Shown one piece after another: positions 43,522-54,865 of a stretch of 64,000 nt of DNA. This DNA comes from Globisporangium splendens (taxonomy: Eukaryota; Oomycota; Peronosporomycetes; Pythiales; Pythiaceae), in contig VFIW01000041.1 in NCBI GenBank assembly GCA_006386115.1, positions 1 through 64,000 of the forward strand, given 5' to 3'. Positions within the stretch are counted from its first letter, which is position 1. Each line of letters opens with the position of its first letter. Position numbers and translations under genes: made by a program. A model generated the notes under the pieces. That model had not been told where the DNA came from, did not search any database, and saw nothing but the letters and a program-made list of their open reading frames with translations.

Positions 43522-43941
43522 GAGCCCTCCTGCTTCCTCCCTCCGACGAGCAGCTACGCTTTTGATCTTCGTCGACTTTTTGGCACCCACGACCGTTGAG
43601 CGTCCAACTCTCGTAGATTTCCAGCCAATCGCAGTGCAGAAGACAGCAGAATGTAACCAATAGGATGCGACAGACAACTGTTTATCTACCAATGAAAGTG
43701 AGTGCACGCAAGTGCAAGTTCAAAATGAACAACACCAGACAGAAACTCTTCCCAAAAAAATCATTCGTTTGAGTTTGAGATCGCGCTTTTGAGGTCACGA
43801 AGCTACTGACACTCCACGATCCTCTCTCTTTATTTCTCCACCTCACTCTCGCTCTCTCTCTACTGCCACTCTTCATTCGTAGCTCAGCTGCTCTCCGTTT
43901 TTACTTTTCAGTCCCTTTCTTCATGGTCATTATTTTCTCTC
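43522..43941. other. Intergenic with CT-rich tract
   Basis: 420 bp between the Arp3 3' end and the protease start. It holds a CTCTCTTT/CTCTCTCTCT tract at ~43820-43865. No gene seen. Confidence 0.45.
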
Positions 43942-45424
43942 TTACATGGTCGCGTTGAACACTGGGTTGTGGCGAGCGATGCGCGGACCTTCTTCTTCAT
44001 ATTGCGCCTTCGTGTGGCACACACGGTAAAAGTCCGGCGTCGACGCGACCATACTGCCACCGAACCACACGGCAAAGCGCTGCATGCGGTGCGAAATCAC
44101 ATTCACATCCAGTTCTTCGGCGTGGGCCTGCGTGTACTTGGAGTGCATCGCCAAATTGGCCTGCTGTCGCTCATCAGCGAGGCGCTTGATATCTCGCTGT
44201 AGACGACGACCAAAGTCCTTGAACATCGTGCTTCCGCCCGACAGCACAATGTTCTTATAGAGACCACGTCGCGTATCAATCGGACACTTGAGGATTGCTT
44301 CGTCGACAACATTCGGCAGTGGCGTCGTGAAATCCGTCGAAAAGATCTCCGGGTTGAAGAAAATCTCTGGCGCCAAGAAACGTTCGTACCCGACGTCGAT
44401 CTCCCACGGCTGCTTTGTGCGCGGGTGCAAGTCCGAGTACTTGAGGAAGTACTTGTCGGGCTTCTGGTCGTACTTCTTGAACTCCTTCACGATGTCCGAG
44501 CACACGTAGCTGTGCATCTCCTTGACGCGCTTCGCGACTTCGAGCGATTCCTCTGGTGGCACCTGCTCGCCGCGGTCGCGCATCATCTTTTGCACAAAGT
44601 GCGTCACATCGCGACCCGCCAATGGGATATGGCGGATGCACGTACCGATGACGTACCCATCGGCGACAGGAATGACGTGGGTGACACCGTCACCCGAGTC
44701 AATCACCGTACCGGTGAGCGAGCGCTGCGTTGGGTCCTTGATCTTTGGCCACGACGCGTACAGCGCCAGCACAGCCTGCACAGCGATATAGAGACCAGGC
44801 ACGTTGAACGTCTCGAACATGATCTCCGCGGTCGCTTCACGGTTCTCTGGCGGGTTCAGCGGCGGTTCCGTGAGTAGCATGTAGTGCTCTTCGGGCTCGC
44901 AGCGCATGTGCTGGAAGAGGCAACGCTGCCAGAGCTTCTCCATGTTGTCCCAGTTCTGCACGATGCCCTGGCTGATCGGGTAGTTCACTTGGTGAGTCGA
45001 CGCGTGACTCAGCGCCTGCGATATCGCCACAATTCGATTAGATACAAACGGTATCCAAGGGGGAGAGTTCCAGATGCACCGAGACGCCATTCGCACATAA
45101 AAACAAATAATAAAGAAGTTCCGCGTGTTCCCACCTCATTGCCGATGTAAAAGTCGAGGTCGTCGATCCCCTGGCGACTGCGCACCGTGTTCGAGTCCGC
45201 GCCGCCGACCGCGATCGTCGACGGGATGATGTAGCTCGGCTCGGCGTTACCGGCGTATCCCATCTTGGTATACCTAATCCGTCCGACCGTCGTCGTTTAA
45301 ACGCACTCGCATCATTAGCATGGACATGGGGAAGAGCACATAGATAGCCACTGCAAGTGGGGAAGTATACACGCACGCACCCGGTGCCATTATCGATCAC
45401 GACCGTGGGCTTGTACGCCGCCAT
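43942..45424 (-). CDS. ARP3: Actin-related protein 3 (Arp2/3 complex)
   Basis: Three exons: 45424-45381, 45273-45135 and 45015-43942. They encode 418 residues, the same length as human Arp3. The start reads [15 protein letters not shown], spliced to [18 protein letters not shown], then [18 protein letters not shown]. Hallmarks are the ATP-binding IDNGTG and [14 protein letters not shown] loops, [34 protein letters not shown] and a [16 protein letters not shown]-terminus. Arp3 pairs with Arp2 to template branched actin filaments. The insertion [15 protein letters not shown] is an Arp3-specific region relative to actin. A very short first exon and GTGCGT donor are slightly unusual, but the frame continuity is exact. 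Confidence 0.97.
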
Positions 45425-46291
45425 GCTGCTCTCCGCTTGTGTGTTTTCTCTCTCTCTCTCGCTGTCTCCCCCGCTTACGTTCCCTTTTCTTTTGATCATG
45501 CTGGCACAGCTTCACTTTGCGACATGTACTATGCTGTGTTCAATAGAAGACCTCTGGAGCGCACTATTGAGAGTATAGAGATCCGGTTCAGAGCGGCTCG
45601 AGCTCGAGCTCACAGTTCGGCTCGGCTAGATTGAGCTTGGCTCGACACAATCAGCTCTGTCGACGAGCTTGGCTTACGTTCGAGCTGTTTGTTACTTCAC
45701 GCGATTTCGGCAATGATCGGATCTGACGGATGGACAACAGTGATGTGTTCTCTTCCTCTTGCTAATATGCCTTCATAATATTATATTCGATAGAAATTGA
45801 AAGTACGCACTCTGTTATTTGCGGGAGATGCCTTTGAGAATGGATATATTCGAGAGGAACAATCGTTTGGACACTGTTGCTGAACGAACATCGCCTGTCC
45901 GATTCGTTTTCTCATGCTGGAAGACAACAGGCGATGACGCAGCGCGAGTGAACAGGGAGGAGAATGGGGATGAGGGCTGAGGAGATGGATGCGATGTCCA
46001 CTGTACTGTAGATTGAAGTGATAGGAAGACCTGCGGATTAGACGGACGACATGGGATACAAAATCCTTGGACGCCAGACGTTCCACTTGAACATGGGCGA
46101 ATTTCAACCCGCTTCCGCCAATCGCGCGATGGGAATGCGGCGAGAGCTCAAGCACCTCCATGCGTGTGCACATTAGCGACCAGTAGCAATATGTAGGCGA
46201 TGTTAATGCAGCAAGAATGAAACGTCCGGTTTATTTCTCTATCAATTGATTTCTGTGTCTTTTAAAAGCTGTCATTTTCTTCTATTGTTGC
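45425..46291. other. Intergenic
   Basis: About 870 bp between the Arp3 start and the dehydrogenase 3' end. It includes a CGAGCTCGAGCTC near-palindrome around 45598-45612. A 130-residue minus-strand frame (45781-46173) has no recognisable domain and is not called. Confidence 0.4.
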
Positions 46292-47446
46292 TCAATTCTT
46301 TTTCTCGCTCTCGACTCTTTTCAACTTGGCGTCCAGCTTGACGAGCATGTCTTCGACCATGGCGTCCAAGTCGTAGTCGTGCTGCCAGTTCCAGTCTCGT
46401 CTTGCGATGCTGTCGTCGATGGAGCGAGGCCATGTCTCGGCAATCTGCTGGCGGAAATCTGGCTCGTACGTGATCTCAAAGTTCGGCATGACCTTCTTGA
46501 TCGACGCCGCGATCTCCGCTGGCGTGAACGACACGGCGGTGACGTTGTACGCACGCTGAGTGAGCGCCTCATTCGGCGCTTGCATGAGCGCGATCGTAGC
46601 CTTGAGGCAATCTGGCATGTACATCATCGGTAGACGTGCATCTGGGGCCAAGAAGCACTTGTACTTGCCATGTTTGAGCGCGTCGTAAAAGATCTCGACG
46701 GCGTAGTCGGTAGTACCGCCACCTGGCCACGCCTCCGACGAGATGATACCTGGGTATCGAATCGAACGGAAGTCGACACCGAACTTGTTGTGGTAGTACT
46801 CACCAAGCAACTCGAGGTGCACCTTGGTGATGCCGTACATGGTGGTTGGACGCATGATCGTGAGATCCGGCGTCTCGTCCTTTGGAGTGGATGGACCAAA
46901 CACGGCGATCGTCGATGGCGAGAACACGCGCAACTTGTTCTGTGCAGCAATGTCGAGCACGTTTTCGATACCGCGTGTGTTCACCTTGAGCGCGAGCGAA
47001 GGGTTCTTCTCACCGAGAGCCGAGAGCAACGACGCCATGTGCACGATGGTGTCAATACCGTTCTCCAAAACGATGCGTGCAAGCGAGTCCTTGTTCTGCA
47101 CATCGCAGTACACGAACGGACCGGTCTCCTTCTTGCCCGACGACTTGATGTCCGAGTTCACGATCGCGTTTTCGCCGAAGATGTTGCGCAGGTACGGCAC
47201 GAGCTCCATACCGATCTGACCGGTACCACCGGTGATGAGGATGCGGCTGCCCTGGTTGAACACGTCAAAGCCGCCCGTGTAGGTGCTCTTGGCGCGCGTC
47301 GTGGCGCTGGTGTTGGCGGCAGCGTTGGCTGTGGCAGCCGCGGCGGCACTGGCGGCAGCGTTCTTTGGCACCGACTGCGTGGCAAAGCCGCGCATAGTGG
47401 CGGTGCACATGCGCGGGGCGAGACGCGTGGCCGATGAAGTCCACAT
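46292..47446 (-). CDS. TDH: L-threonine 3-dehydrogenase, mitochondrial (SDR family)
   Basis: 384 residues. It oxidises L-threonine with NAD+ to 2-amino-3-ketobutyrate, which KBL converts to glycine and acetyl-CoA. The N-terminus ([13 protein letters not shown]...) is rich in Arg, Ser, Thr and Ala, like a mitochondrial presequence, with an Ala-rich linker to ~60. The Rossmann motif is [12 protein letters not shown], and the catalytic YxxxK is [38 protein letters not shown] is characteristic of the short-chain-type TDH rather than the zinc-type enzyme. The start was chosen at the Met 27 bp after a consensus oomycete core promoter rather than at the longer upstream frame. Confidence 0.93.
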   Translation of the reverse strand: MWTSSATRLAPRMCTATMRGFATQSVPKNAAASAAAAATANAAANTSATTRAKSTYTGGFDVFNQGSRILITGGTGQIGMELVPYLRNIFGENAIVNSDIKSSGKKETGPFVYCDVQNKDSLARIVLENGIDTIVHMASLLSALGEKNPSLALKVNTRGIENVLDIAAQNKLRVFSPSTIAVFGPSTPKDETPDLTIMRPTTMYGITKVHLELLGEYYHNKFGVDFRSIRYPGIISSEAWPGGGTTDYAVEIFYDALKHGKYKCFLAPDARLPMMYMPDCLKATIALMQAPNEALTQRAYNVTAVSFTPAEIAASIKKVMPNFEITYEPDFRQQIAETWPRSIDDSIARRDWNWQHDYDLDAMVEDMLVKLDAKLKRVESEKKN

Positions 47447-47472
47447 GTTGCTTCTTTGGTGCGCGCTGGAGA

Positions 47473-47490
47473 GCAGAATGGAAAGTGAGC
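47473..47490 (-). promoter_or_regulatory. Oomycete INR+FPR core promoter of threonine dehydrogenase
   Basis: Minus-strand GCTCACTTTCCATTCTGC matches the oomycete supra-core consensus GCTCATTYBNCAWTTT closely: initiator TCACTTT followed directly by CATTCT. It lies 27-44 bp upstream of the start codon, the classical position. Best promoter match in the window. Confidence 0.65.
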
Positions 47491-48274
47491 ACCGGCGAGT
47501 CTCGGCGGCAGAGCGGCGAGCGAATCGCTGCGCCGCAGAGGAGCGTGTCATAAGAGCCACCGCAAGAGACGGAGCAGATTCGAGCTTCCACCTGCTGCAT
47601 GCACGCTCCGATGGCTGCGAGCCTTTCGAGAAGTGTGTCACTCGAGTTGTGCCAATACGCGGTGCAACCGTCTCGGCTCGGATGCAAAAGCAGGTGATAT
47701 ATCATACAAGAAGTGTGTCAGTGGATACAGACAATGACGTAATCGCGGCTAGAGATAGCACAGTTGGTGCGGCAACGACGGGTTTTGAAGGCAACCGAGT
47801 GAGCGCACCTTGCTTTGCGACAGAGATCATAGCCTTGCCTCTTTGTCACAGGGCGCTTTGCTCCACCACAGGAACATGCGCTGAGACAGCTTGTGGTCAG
47901 TGGACAGATAAACTTCAAGTGGATGTTTTAAACATTTGAACATGTTGCTGCAACGACTAAAACACACTCGAAATAAACTACAAAATGTCGGATTCAAAGG
48001 GGTATTATCATATGCAGTAATGTACCCAGCAGTGTGTCATGCAAATCCCAGGATCGATCAGCATTCAATCCCAAAGGTCGCTTCCAAGCTGTTTCATACT
48101 CGAGTGCCAATCGCTTTTCAGAGGGTGCTGCTTGGAGTCACTCGTGACCTTTCGCGCTTTTCTGGAGCATCAGCATTGCAAAACAGCAAATGGCTTGATG
48201 CACAACGTGGTGTATCTATTCTCTTAGCAGCTTCGAACCTACTCCCCCGCTCTCTCTCGAACCTCCAGAGTCCC
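47491..48274. other. Divergent intergenic region
   Basis: About 780 bp between the dehydrogenase promoter and the disrupted TPR/RPAP3-like gene. A frame from 47936 runs into that gene, but its N-terminal part is not domain-like. Confidence 0.35.
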
Positions 48275-49721
48275 ATGGCGACGTCATTGGATGCAGCAGC
48301 AGAGACTCAGCCACCCACCGAAATCCGGACTCCAAGTAGCATGATTGCGCAGCCGTCCTCGGATGCGCTCAAGTTTGTGGAAACCGCGCTTGGGGAGATC
48401 CTCCAGGCGTTCCCGCAAGACATCCGACGCTCGCTGTACGCGAAGTTCTGCGACGAGTACGACTCGTCCATGACGTCGCATTTGGAACCGGTGCTCCGGA
48501 AGCGACTCACGGACGACGAGGTCCGGCACTTGATGTTTTCTCCGACACCAGCGCAGTATCGATTCTACGCAGCGCTCTTGTCGCTCCGACTTGCAGAAAA
48601 TTCAAAAGGTGATACCGACGAGACTCAGCTGTGGCTGCCAGTGCTCCAGAAGCGAGCGATGACGCTCTTCTATTTGAAGCATGCTCACAATTGGGACCTG
48701 GTTGTGGAGTTCGTGATGCTGGACGGCCTGCAAGTGCTCGCAGACTTGCTCCTTCATCGAGATCTTCAAGTGCGCGGCCAGGCTATCGACTCGTTCGTTC
48801 AAATCACCAGCAACCCTTGCTTCGACTGGTTCAACGATCCCGTGGGCTACCATGGCAAGGTCCTGCACAGCAAAATGGTCGGCTTAGTGGCACCTTCTTC
48901 CCCATTCCTTCGGAACTTGGTGCAAAACATCCAGTTCTATGATCCAAAGCACACGAGACAACTACCGTGATCGCCCAACACAAGCCATAGTGCGCGCTTA
49001 TCTGGTGGGACGTACGTGATGCTGCAGGTGCTGGCGTTTTTCTTGAGCTTGGCTGGACGACTGCGCCAATTTGCTGAAAATGGATCCGACAAACATACAG
49101 GCATGGAAGTACCGACTTCGAGTGTTTGCCGCCATGGAGCTGTGGGTAGAAGCTCAAGAATTGCTTGGTGAGTGGCTTTCTGCAGACAAAGGAGACGCCG
49201 ACAGTCTTACCTTACCTGAAGACATCAAATTCTTTCGAGCACAGCACGCAACTATGGCTGAGAAGCATCGAATCAAGTTGGAAAAGAGCGCAAGAAAGTC
49301 GAGTCGTTGTACCGAGGTCACTCGTTTGTGCGCAAGTTTCGTCAGGTCAAGTCTGACTCTGCAGCACTTCAAGACCTTCTTTTAAACGCACCAATGTCGG
49401 ATTTGACCCATGCGTTTAGCGTTTCCCTTGGCGAGAACAACTTTCTGACCGTATTGGATACCCTTGTTCACATCCGACGCACTGGTGGCATTGCCAGCAT
49501 TGACAAGGCGACCCGGATTCTCCACTTGCTACTTGGCACTGCACGTTTCCGGTTTTTTTCTCGAGATGGCGCCAAACGAAGTTCAGGAGAGAGTTTGGGT
49601 GTGTGAGGACGATTTGTCGCAGCCAGAATTCGATCAAGCAACCCAAGTAGCTCAAAGCAGTGAAGATGTACTAGGAACCGAGAGCGTCGAGGAACTGCGA
49701 TCTGGACCTGTATGCGCATAG
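48275..49721 (+). pseudogene. Frame-disrupted armadillo/TPR/RPAP3-C-domain gene
   Basis: Coding segments lie in three frames. The first, from MATSLDAAAETQ (48275) to 48970, is helical and armadillo-like (FVMLDGLQVLADLLLHRDLQ). The frame continues after an in-frame TGA as SGGTYVMLQVLAFFLSLAG. A TPR unit follows (LLKMDPTNIQAWKYRLRVFAAM, ~49065). After KLEK (~49284) a one-base shift is needed to continue as ERKKVESLYRGHSFVRKF, the start of an RPAP3 C-terminal-like domain. A second one-base shift in a T7 run (~49554) is needed for FLEMAPNEVQERV. The stop plus the shifts suggest a decayed gene. Assembly homopolymer errors and missed introns are alternatives. The family assignment (R2TP/RPAP3-related or TPR-armadillo protein) is tentative. 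Confidence 0.55.
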
Positions 49722-49997
49722 AAAAAAAAGTCTTGGGGGGGGGGCGAATCATCTGAAGCACACAACGTGTCGCAATCGATACAATATTGTCTTTTTCTCT
49801 TTCTTCTTCGTTTTCTTGTCTTTCCGCTATAGTACCACTCGACAATATTCACACTGCTCGCATCCGTGTTGCTGAATCCTGATCATCTCTCTTTGCCGTT
49901 TCCTATCAAATAATAGTTATAATAGCTACCTTGCCTCCGCCTCGTTCTTCGTCGTCAAAATCGTTAAAGCATCCTTGAAAAACTGGAATGGTCTGTG

Positions 49998-51968
49998 TTA
50001 TACATCGCAAATCACGACGGATTTATCTTGCTGTTTTCCACTACTGCGGCCAGTTTGGTTAGAATTACCTGATGCAGAGCCCCCATTGTTTGCACCTGAT
50101 GTCGACGCACCCGACATCTGGATCAAGCTTTCCATCGGAGGTGACACAGGGCCCGACTTCATGCCGCCCATCATCACGTTGAGACTCATGCCATCGTCAT
50201 CTTTGTCGCCTTTGGACGCTCCACCTCGACCACGGCCACGACCGCGACCGCGTCCACGGCCTCGGCCAGCCCCACCACGACCACCAGAGTTCTCCGATTG
50301 TTGCTTTTGTTGGGCAACAGCCAACGCCGCAGCCGCTACAGCCGCAGCTTGATGTTGTTGTTGCTGTTGTTGTTGCTGCTGCATCTGGCGATGTTGGAGT
50401 TGTTGCAAATGCTGCTGTTGCTGCTGAAGCTGGGCTTGCTGCTGTTGCTGCGCCTGGGTGGGCTGTTGCTGCATCGTGTAGTAGAGGGCTTGCTGTGGCA
50501 CCAATTGATTCCCAATCAGCTGGTAACCTGGGATGCTTGTGTTGTACGAGTTTCCAGGTCCACCGAGCATCTGGTACTGCTTCGACTGCGCTTGAGCATG
50601 CGCCTGGGCTTGAGCTTGCGCCTGAGCTTGTGCTTGAGTCTGCGAGCGAAGTTGATGTTGGTGTGCTTGAAGCTGGGCTTGGAGATGAGCCTGGGCTCTC
50701 ACCTGAGCAGCCTGCGCTTGGGCTTGGGCAATTGCTTGCGCCTGGGCTTGTGCTTGGGCATGAACTTGCGCTTGAGATGCAGACTGCTGTCGCGATTGCG
50801 GAACGTTCATTTGCTGCAGGTTAAGACCAGTCGCTTGCGACAACTGCGACATGTGCTGCGGAAGTGCAAAAGACCCTCCCAAGTACAAGTTTGGATCAGC
50901 AAAGATTGCCGATGCAGCGCTATTGCTTTGCACCAGCAAGTTCGCAGCCTGCTGACTTGCGGCACTCACCGACCCACTTCGGCTACCTCCGTTGATTGCT
51001 GCTGAAACCGCAGCCGAAAGAGCAGCGGAAGTCGGGGTCAATGGACGTCCAGACGACGATGTTGACTGCCTACCTCCAGATGGGGTGCCACCGGAGGCCG
51101 ACGTTGGAGTACTCGAGGACCGCCGGCTGGATGGGTTCGACACAACCACAGACGACGTCGATCCGGAGCGACGCATGGTACGAAACTTGTCCTTCAGTTG
51201 CACGTTCGATCGATCATTGAATTGCGGTCCCAAATCCTTGTCAATCAGAATCAAAGACCACACATTCCGCTGGCCGTTGTATTTCTTCACGCCTTCCATC
51301 AGCGCACGTTCCTCTGCAGCCGAAAATGGACGGTATTTGCGATGGTTCTTGCGATTCTCGGTGTACGACGCGAGTTCGGGTCTTGTCTTTATTAGCGTTC
51401 GCCACTTATCTTTGAGATCCACGCCACTACGTCCGTGGAACAAATGACCAAGGTGGGGATCCCGGAGAATGGAGCTCCACGGGCAACTGTCATCCGCATA
51501 TCGCTGGACACCCAACACTAACGCCGTCACTTCGTGTGGACAATATTTTCGTCGCTTGCCTTTCACGCGATCACCCACATTTTCACACGCAAATTCTGGC
51601 GAATTGCGCGGGAAAGCATACCCTCCTGCAGCTGCGGCCGCAGAGGCGGCATTTGCATTTGCGACTTGGACAGCAGCCGCCACCAAACTCGCGTTGGAGC
51701 TCGACCCCATCGAATTTGGCGCTTGGAGACTCCCAGTGTACTGAATGGCTTGTTGCTGCTGAAGCTGGAGTTGCTGCTGAAGCTGCTGTTGTTGCTGCTG
51801 AAGTTGATATTGCTGTTGTTGTTGTTGCAACTGCTGCTGCTGTATTTGCTGTTGCATTTGCTGTTGGAGTTGTTGCTGCGTGACTGATTGCTGCGGCGAT
51901 TGCTGGTCCAGTTGCTGCTGCTGCTGCTGTGCACTTTGCGCGCTCGATTTCGCTTGGCTCCGAGCCAT
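49998..51968 (-). CDS. Double telobox-Myb protein with poly-Q and RGG regions
   Basis: 656 residues. The start is the Met before SQAKSSAQ, since the upstream frame looks like 5' UTR. Poly-Gln blocks lie at ~15-90. Two adjacent Myb/SANT domains follow. The first ends VDLKDKWRTLIK and the second ends VQLKDKFRTMRR; both are variants of the VDLKDKWRN telobox signature that reads the TTAGGG/TTTAGGG repeat. Then come a Ser/Gly-rich linker, a long Gln/Ala-rich region and an RGG/GRGRGRG box before a short acidic tail. Telomere or promoter telo-box binding is inferred from the signature. RNA binding or phase-separating behaviour from the RGG/Q regions is speculative. Confidence 0.8.
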   Translation of the reverse strand: MARSQAKSSAQSAQQQQQQLDQQSPQQSVTQQQLQQQMQQQIQQQQLQQQQQQYQLQQQQQQLQQQLQLQQQQAIQYTGSLQAPNSMGSSSNASLVAAAVQVANANAASAAAAAGGYAFPRNSPEFACENVGDRVKGKRRKYCPHEVTALVLGVQRYADDSCPWSSILRDPHLGHLFHGRSGVDLKDKWRTLIKTRPELASYTENRKNHRKYRPFSAAEERALMEGVKKYNGQRNVWSLILIDKDLGPQFNDRSNVQLKDKFRTMRRSGSTSSVVVSNPSSRRSSSTPTSASGGTPSGGRQSTSSSGRPLTPTSAALSAAVSAAINGGSRSGSVSAASQQAANLLVQSNSAASAIFADPNLYLGGSFALPQHMSQLSQATGLNLQQMNVPQSRQQSASQAQVHAQAQAQAQAIAQAQAQAAQVRAQAHLQAQLQAHQHQLRSQTQAQAQAQAQAQAHAQAQSKQYQMLGGPGNSYNTSIPGYQLIGNQLVPQQALYYTMQQQPTQAQQQQQAQLQQQQQHLQQLQHRQMQQQQQQQQQHQAAAVAAAALAVAQQKQQSENSGGRGGAGRGRGRGRGRGRGRGGASKGDKDDDGMSLNVMMGGMKSGPVSPPMESLIQMSGASTSGANNGGSASGNSNQTGRSSGKQQDKSVVICDV

Positions 51969-53410
51969 CTCGGACAGATCTGCACCATCATCATTCAAAC
52001 GCACAGCCACATCACAAAATGAGTCACCACGCACATGATTGCCACCGCCCTTCCCATTGAATGGAGCATGCAATGCACGCAGATCGCGCCGCCTCATGCA
52101 TGACCCACATCCACTCTTCCAACCCCATCCACCGCATTGCGCGAGACGCACCCATACTCAACCCGCAGGAGGAGGGTAAAGACCCAAATAAACACCGAGC
52201 AGAGCAAGCAAACGTACCGAAATGTCAATCCCCTTCCCGCTTGCTGTCGGTCTCGTTGCGTGCGCGCCAAGACGCCTCTTCGGTCACCTAGTCACACACA
52301 CACCTCGCGGTTCCCTCGCCCTCGTGGCGGCTTTTCTCGCTTTCTAGGGAGCCTCAGCGAGTCGTTTTCTCTCGTTCGCTTCTTTTGTTTTCTCTTCCTG
52401 CGTCCTCGCCGTTTCGCCCAGTCGCTGCTACTGCTGCTGCTGCTGTGGTGTCTGGCCCGAAACCTAAGAATAGGCGCGACTTCCTTGCTCACCTGTTCCA
52501 ACTGTGCCGCAAGCCTCGGCCAAATATAGACGCACACTCCCACGCGCAAGGTTTGGTTTTCCAAAACTGCGCGCGAAAGAGATTCTCCAAGTGGGTCCGC
52601 TGCCTGTCTGCATGCATGCATGCATGCATAAACAAAGCACAATCGCATCGTCTATTGTTAGCGTCTGCACTGCATTGCATCCAACCCAAGTGCACACCCA
52701 TCCACACGCAGTGGCATCCATGCGCACATTCACTCGCAGAGGGTGCAAAGCGTCTCCCTTGCGTCTACTCCACACAATGCATGCACGCATGCGCCACGCG
52801 GCGTGTCCATAGAGCGGTCATACAGAGTGCATGCGGTGGTGCGTACCGATTGCTGTGCTGTTGTCGCGCGTGAGTCGTGTGCGCGCGCCAAGTCCGGACC
52901 GATGGCTGCCTGATGAGCTGTGGGTTTGCGCCTTCTGCCCGTTTTGCAGTCCGCCCGCCCGCCCGCTCTGCCCGTTGCTTCGAACTGCGCGCGCCCCGCG
53001 CTTTCGGTTTTTAAACCGCTCGCCCCCCGCCCCGACCCCCACCCAATCCCGCACGCAGCAAGGTTTTTGAACAAGAGAAAAATAAAACCCCACAGTGGTT
53101 CTGTTTGAACCAATTGAAAAACCTTGCGGACGAGGTGGAAGAAAGCGTGAGGTGATTGGAGTTTTATTGAGTGGAAGAGGTAGGTCTGGGGCAGGGGCAG
53201 GGGAGAGAGCGTCGCGGCGCCAAATCAGCGCGCGCGAACGCGGGAGAATGGGGGAGGGTTCACCTTTGAAACATGATACTTTGCTGAGAACGAATGGATA
53301 TCACGAATCACATACGCGCCATAAGGTGCTGAACCTCCGAAAAGTGATGTTCAAGCACAAACAAAACAGAAATCCAAGAGAGAAAACCAGAGAGAAGACG
53401 CCTTCAGCAC
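51969..53410. other. Intergenic with GCAT microsatellite
   Basis: About 1.4 kb upstream of the telobox gene. It contains a (GCAT)n run at ~52608-52628 and a CTGCTGCTGCTG run at ~52428-52446. Overlapping frames on both strands lack domain features. Part is expected to be 5' UTR and promoter of the telobox gene. Confidence 0.45.
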
Positions 53411-53620
53411 ATGGAGAAGAGCACGAACAATGACGACGAGCCGCTCGTGACGTTCATGGAGACGGTCGAGCACGTCGGCGGCATCCCCGCGCTCCTCGGC
53501 GGCGTGCTGCTGCTCGCGGTCGCGTACCTCGTCCTCGTCGAGTGGCTGCTGCCGCGGCGCCGCCAGCAACACGCTCATCATCACCACCAGCGAGTGCGCT
53601 CAGTGAGGAAACGCAAGTGA
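53411..53620 (+). CDS. Small single-pass membrane protein (69 residues)
   Basis: MEKSTNNDDEPLVTFMETVE, then a hydrophobic helix (GIPALLGGVLLLAVAYLVLVEWLL) and a basic His/Arg-rich tail. Third positions are strongly G/C, like the confirmed genes here, which argues for coding. No family recognised. The topology would be tail-in with a positive C-terminus. The end could continue by splicing at the CAG/TGAG near 53602. Function unknown. Confidence 0.45.
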   Translation: MEKSTNNDDEPLVTFMETVEHVGGIPALLGGVLLLAVAYLVLVEWLLPRRRQQHAHHHHQRVRSVRKRK

Positions 53621-54520
53621 GTCCACGGCGGAAAGTATCGCGAGGTAGAGAGAGAAATGGCGTGGCGCGCATATGCGTGTGTATGTGCGGAGTGTAATAC
53701 ATGTATGGACAATGAAACGCGTCGAATACAAAAGCGCTTGTTGCCGCCTATCGAGACACTCGTACGTGGTGGATGCACCTAGCGAACGAACCCGCCAAGT
53801 TGAAGAAGTCTTCGGAGCAATAACAGCCGTTCGTTGATGCCGCAACGCAAGTACAAAGTGCACATCCAATGGAAGTTCCCTGCTGTTCTGTTGCACGCTG
53901 ACACCAACGGCCATCGCTACTGTAGGCGGCATCCGTCAGCGCACATGGCCGGAATCGGTCATGCGATGATGGCCTCCACAGCGCCGCTGTTGTCCGTCCA
54001 CAGACACGCGGCAGAAAGGACATCCATGTGCGCCGTCAACCCATTCCTTGAAAGGATCCCAAACCCGCGCGGCACAGCACGAAAAAGATCGCCAAACGCA
54101 GCAGGACCCGAGCCCCATGTGCACGCAATATTAGCCAATATAGTCGCTTGAACTGGATTTTAAGCCAATTAGTATGGAGTAAACTAATCACAACGACCCT
54201 GAAGTCTTGTCGTGTTGATGGCATGACTTGAGCAACGCAACGCGCACATGGATACACGACTGGTGCAACTACACGACAATGCGCTCGTTAATCGATGGTT
54301 TGCATGTGCTAACACTTTATTGCAAGGCAATAAACCCTAGCTGTTGCTTAGATTCCTGCAAATAGGACTGCAATAACGCATTCACTAGGTGGCATGCACG
54401 CCATCGCGCAGATCTCAGCAGGATCACCTGGCTTGCACACTCGAGCGCGTTCTTGGTCTCTCAAGCGCCTCTTTCAGTGTTGGTGCAGCATTCTCACCGC
54501 TCCTCGTTGCGGTCTTGGCA
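53621..54520. other. Intergenic, nothing recognised
   Basis: About 0.9 kb with only short uninformative frames on both strands. Confidence 0.35.
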
Positions 54521-54865
54521 TGGGACTGGACCTTGGCTGTTGTCTGCGCCTTCGTCCATTCCAGTGACGCGGAAGAAACACCGCAGCATCGCTACGAACG
54601 GGTTATCCAACGGAGGTGCAAAGAGCATTGCGATTGTGTATCGTGGTGTCACAGGAGCACGCTTTGGCGCTGCCGTAGTTGCCGCTTGCCGCTGAGTACT
54701 CCACTTGATGCCTCGACGCGGATATTTGGCGAATGAAGGAAGGTTTTTGGTGAGTCTGGGGATAAAGTGGGCGAGCCAATGGAGCTCATCAGAGGTCCAC
54801 AGTCGTGAGCGCTGCGTGTGCAGCAGTACCTCCGATGTGACAGCTGCTTTGAAGCCCAGAACCCT
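54521..54865 (-). pseudogene. Unidentified protein-coding remnant without start codon
   Basis: On the minus strand an open frame without ATG reads as ordinary protein (VLGFKAAVTSEVLLH..., WTSDELHWLAHFIPRL, LFAPPLDNPFVAMLRCFFRV) with G/C-biased third positions. It begins after a stop at ~54865 and ends ~54521. No family recognised. It may be an exon or a relic. The neighbouring minus frame 54888-55211 (acidic, GEEEVLLEYEVVRC) could belong to the same decayed gene. Confidence 0.25.

Noticed and set aside
45781..46173. 130-residue minus-strand ORF between Arp3 and the dehydrogenase
   Set aside because: No recognisable domain, no promoter motif and weak codon bias. Kept only as a note.
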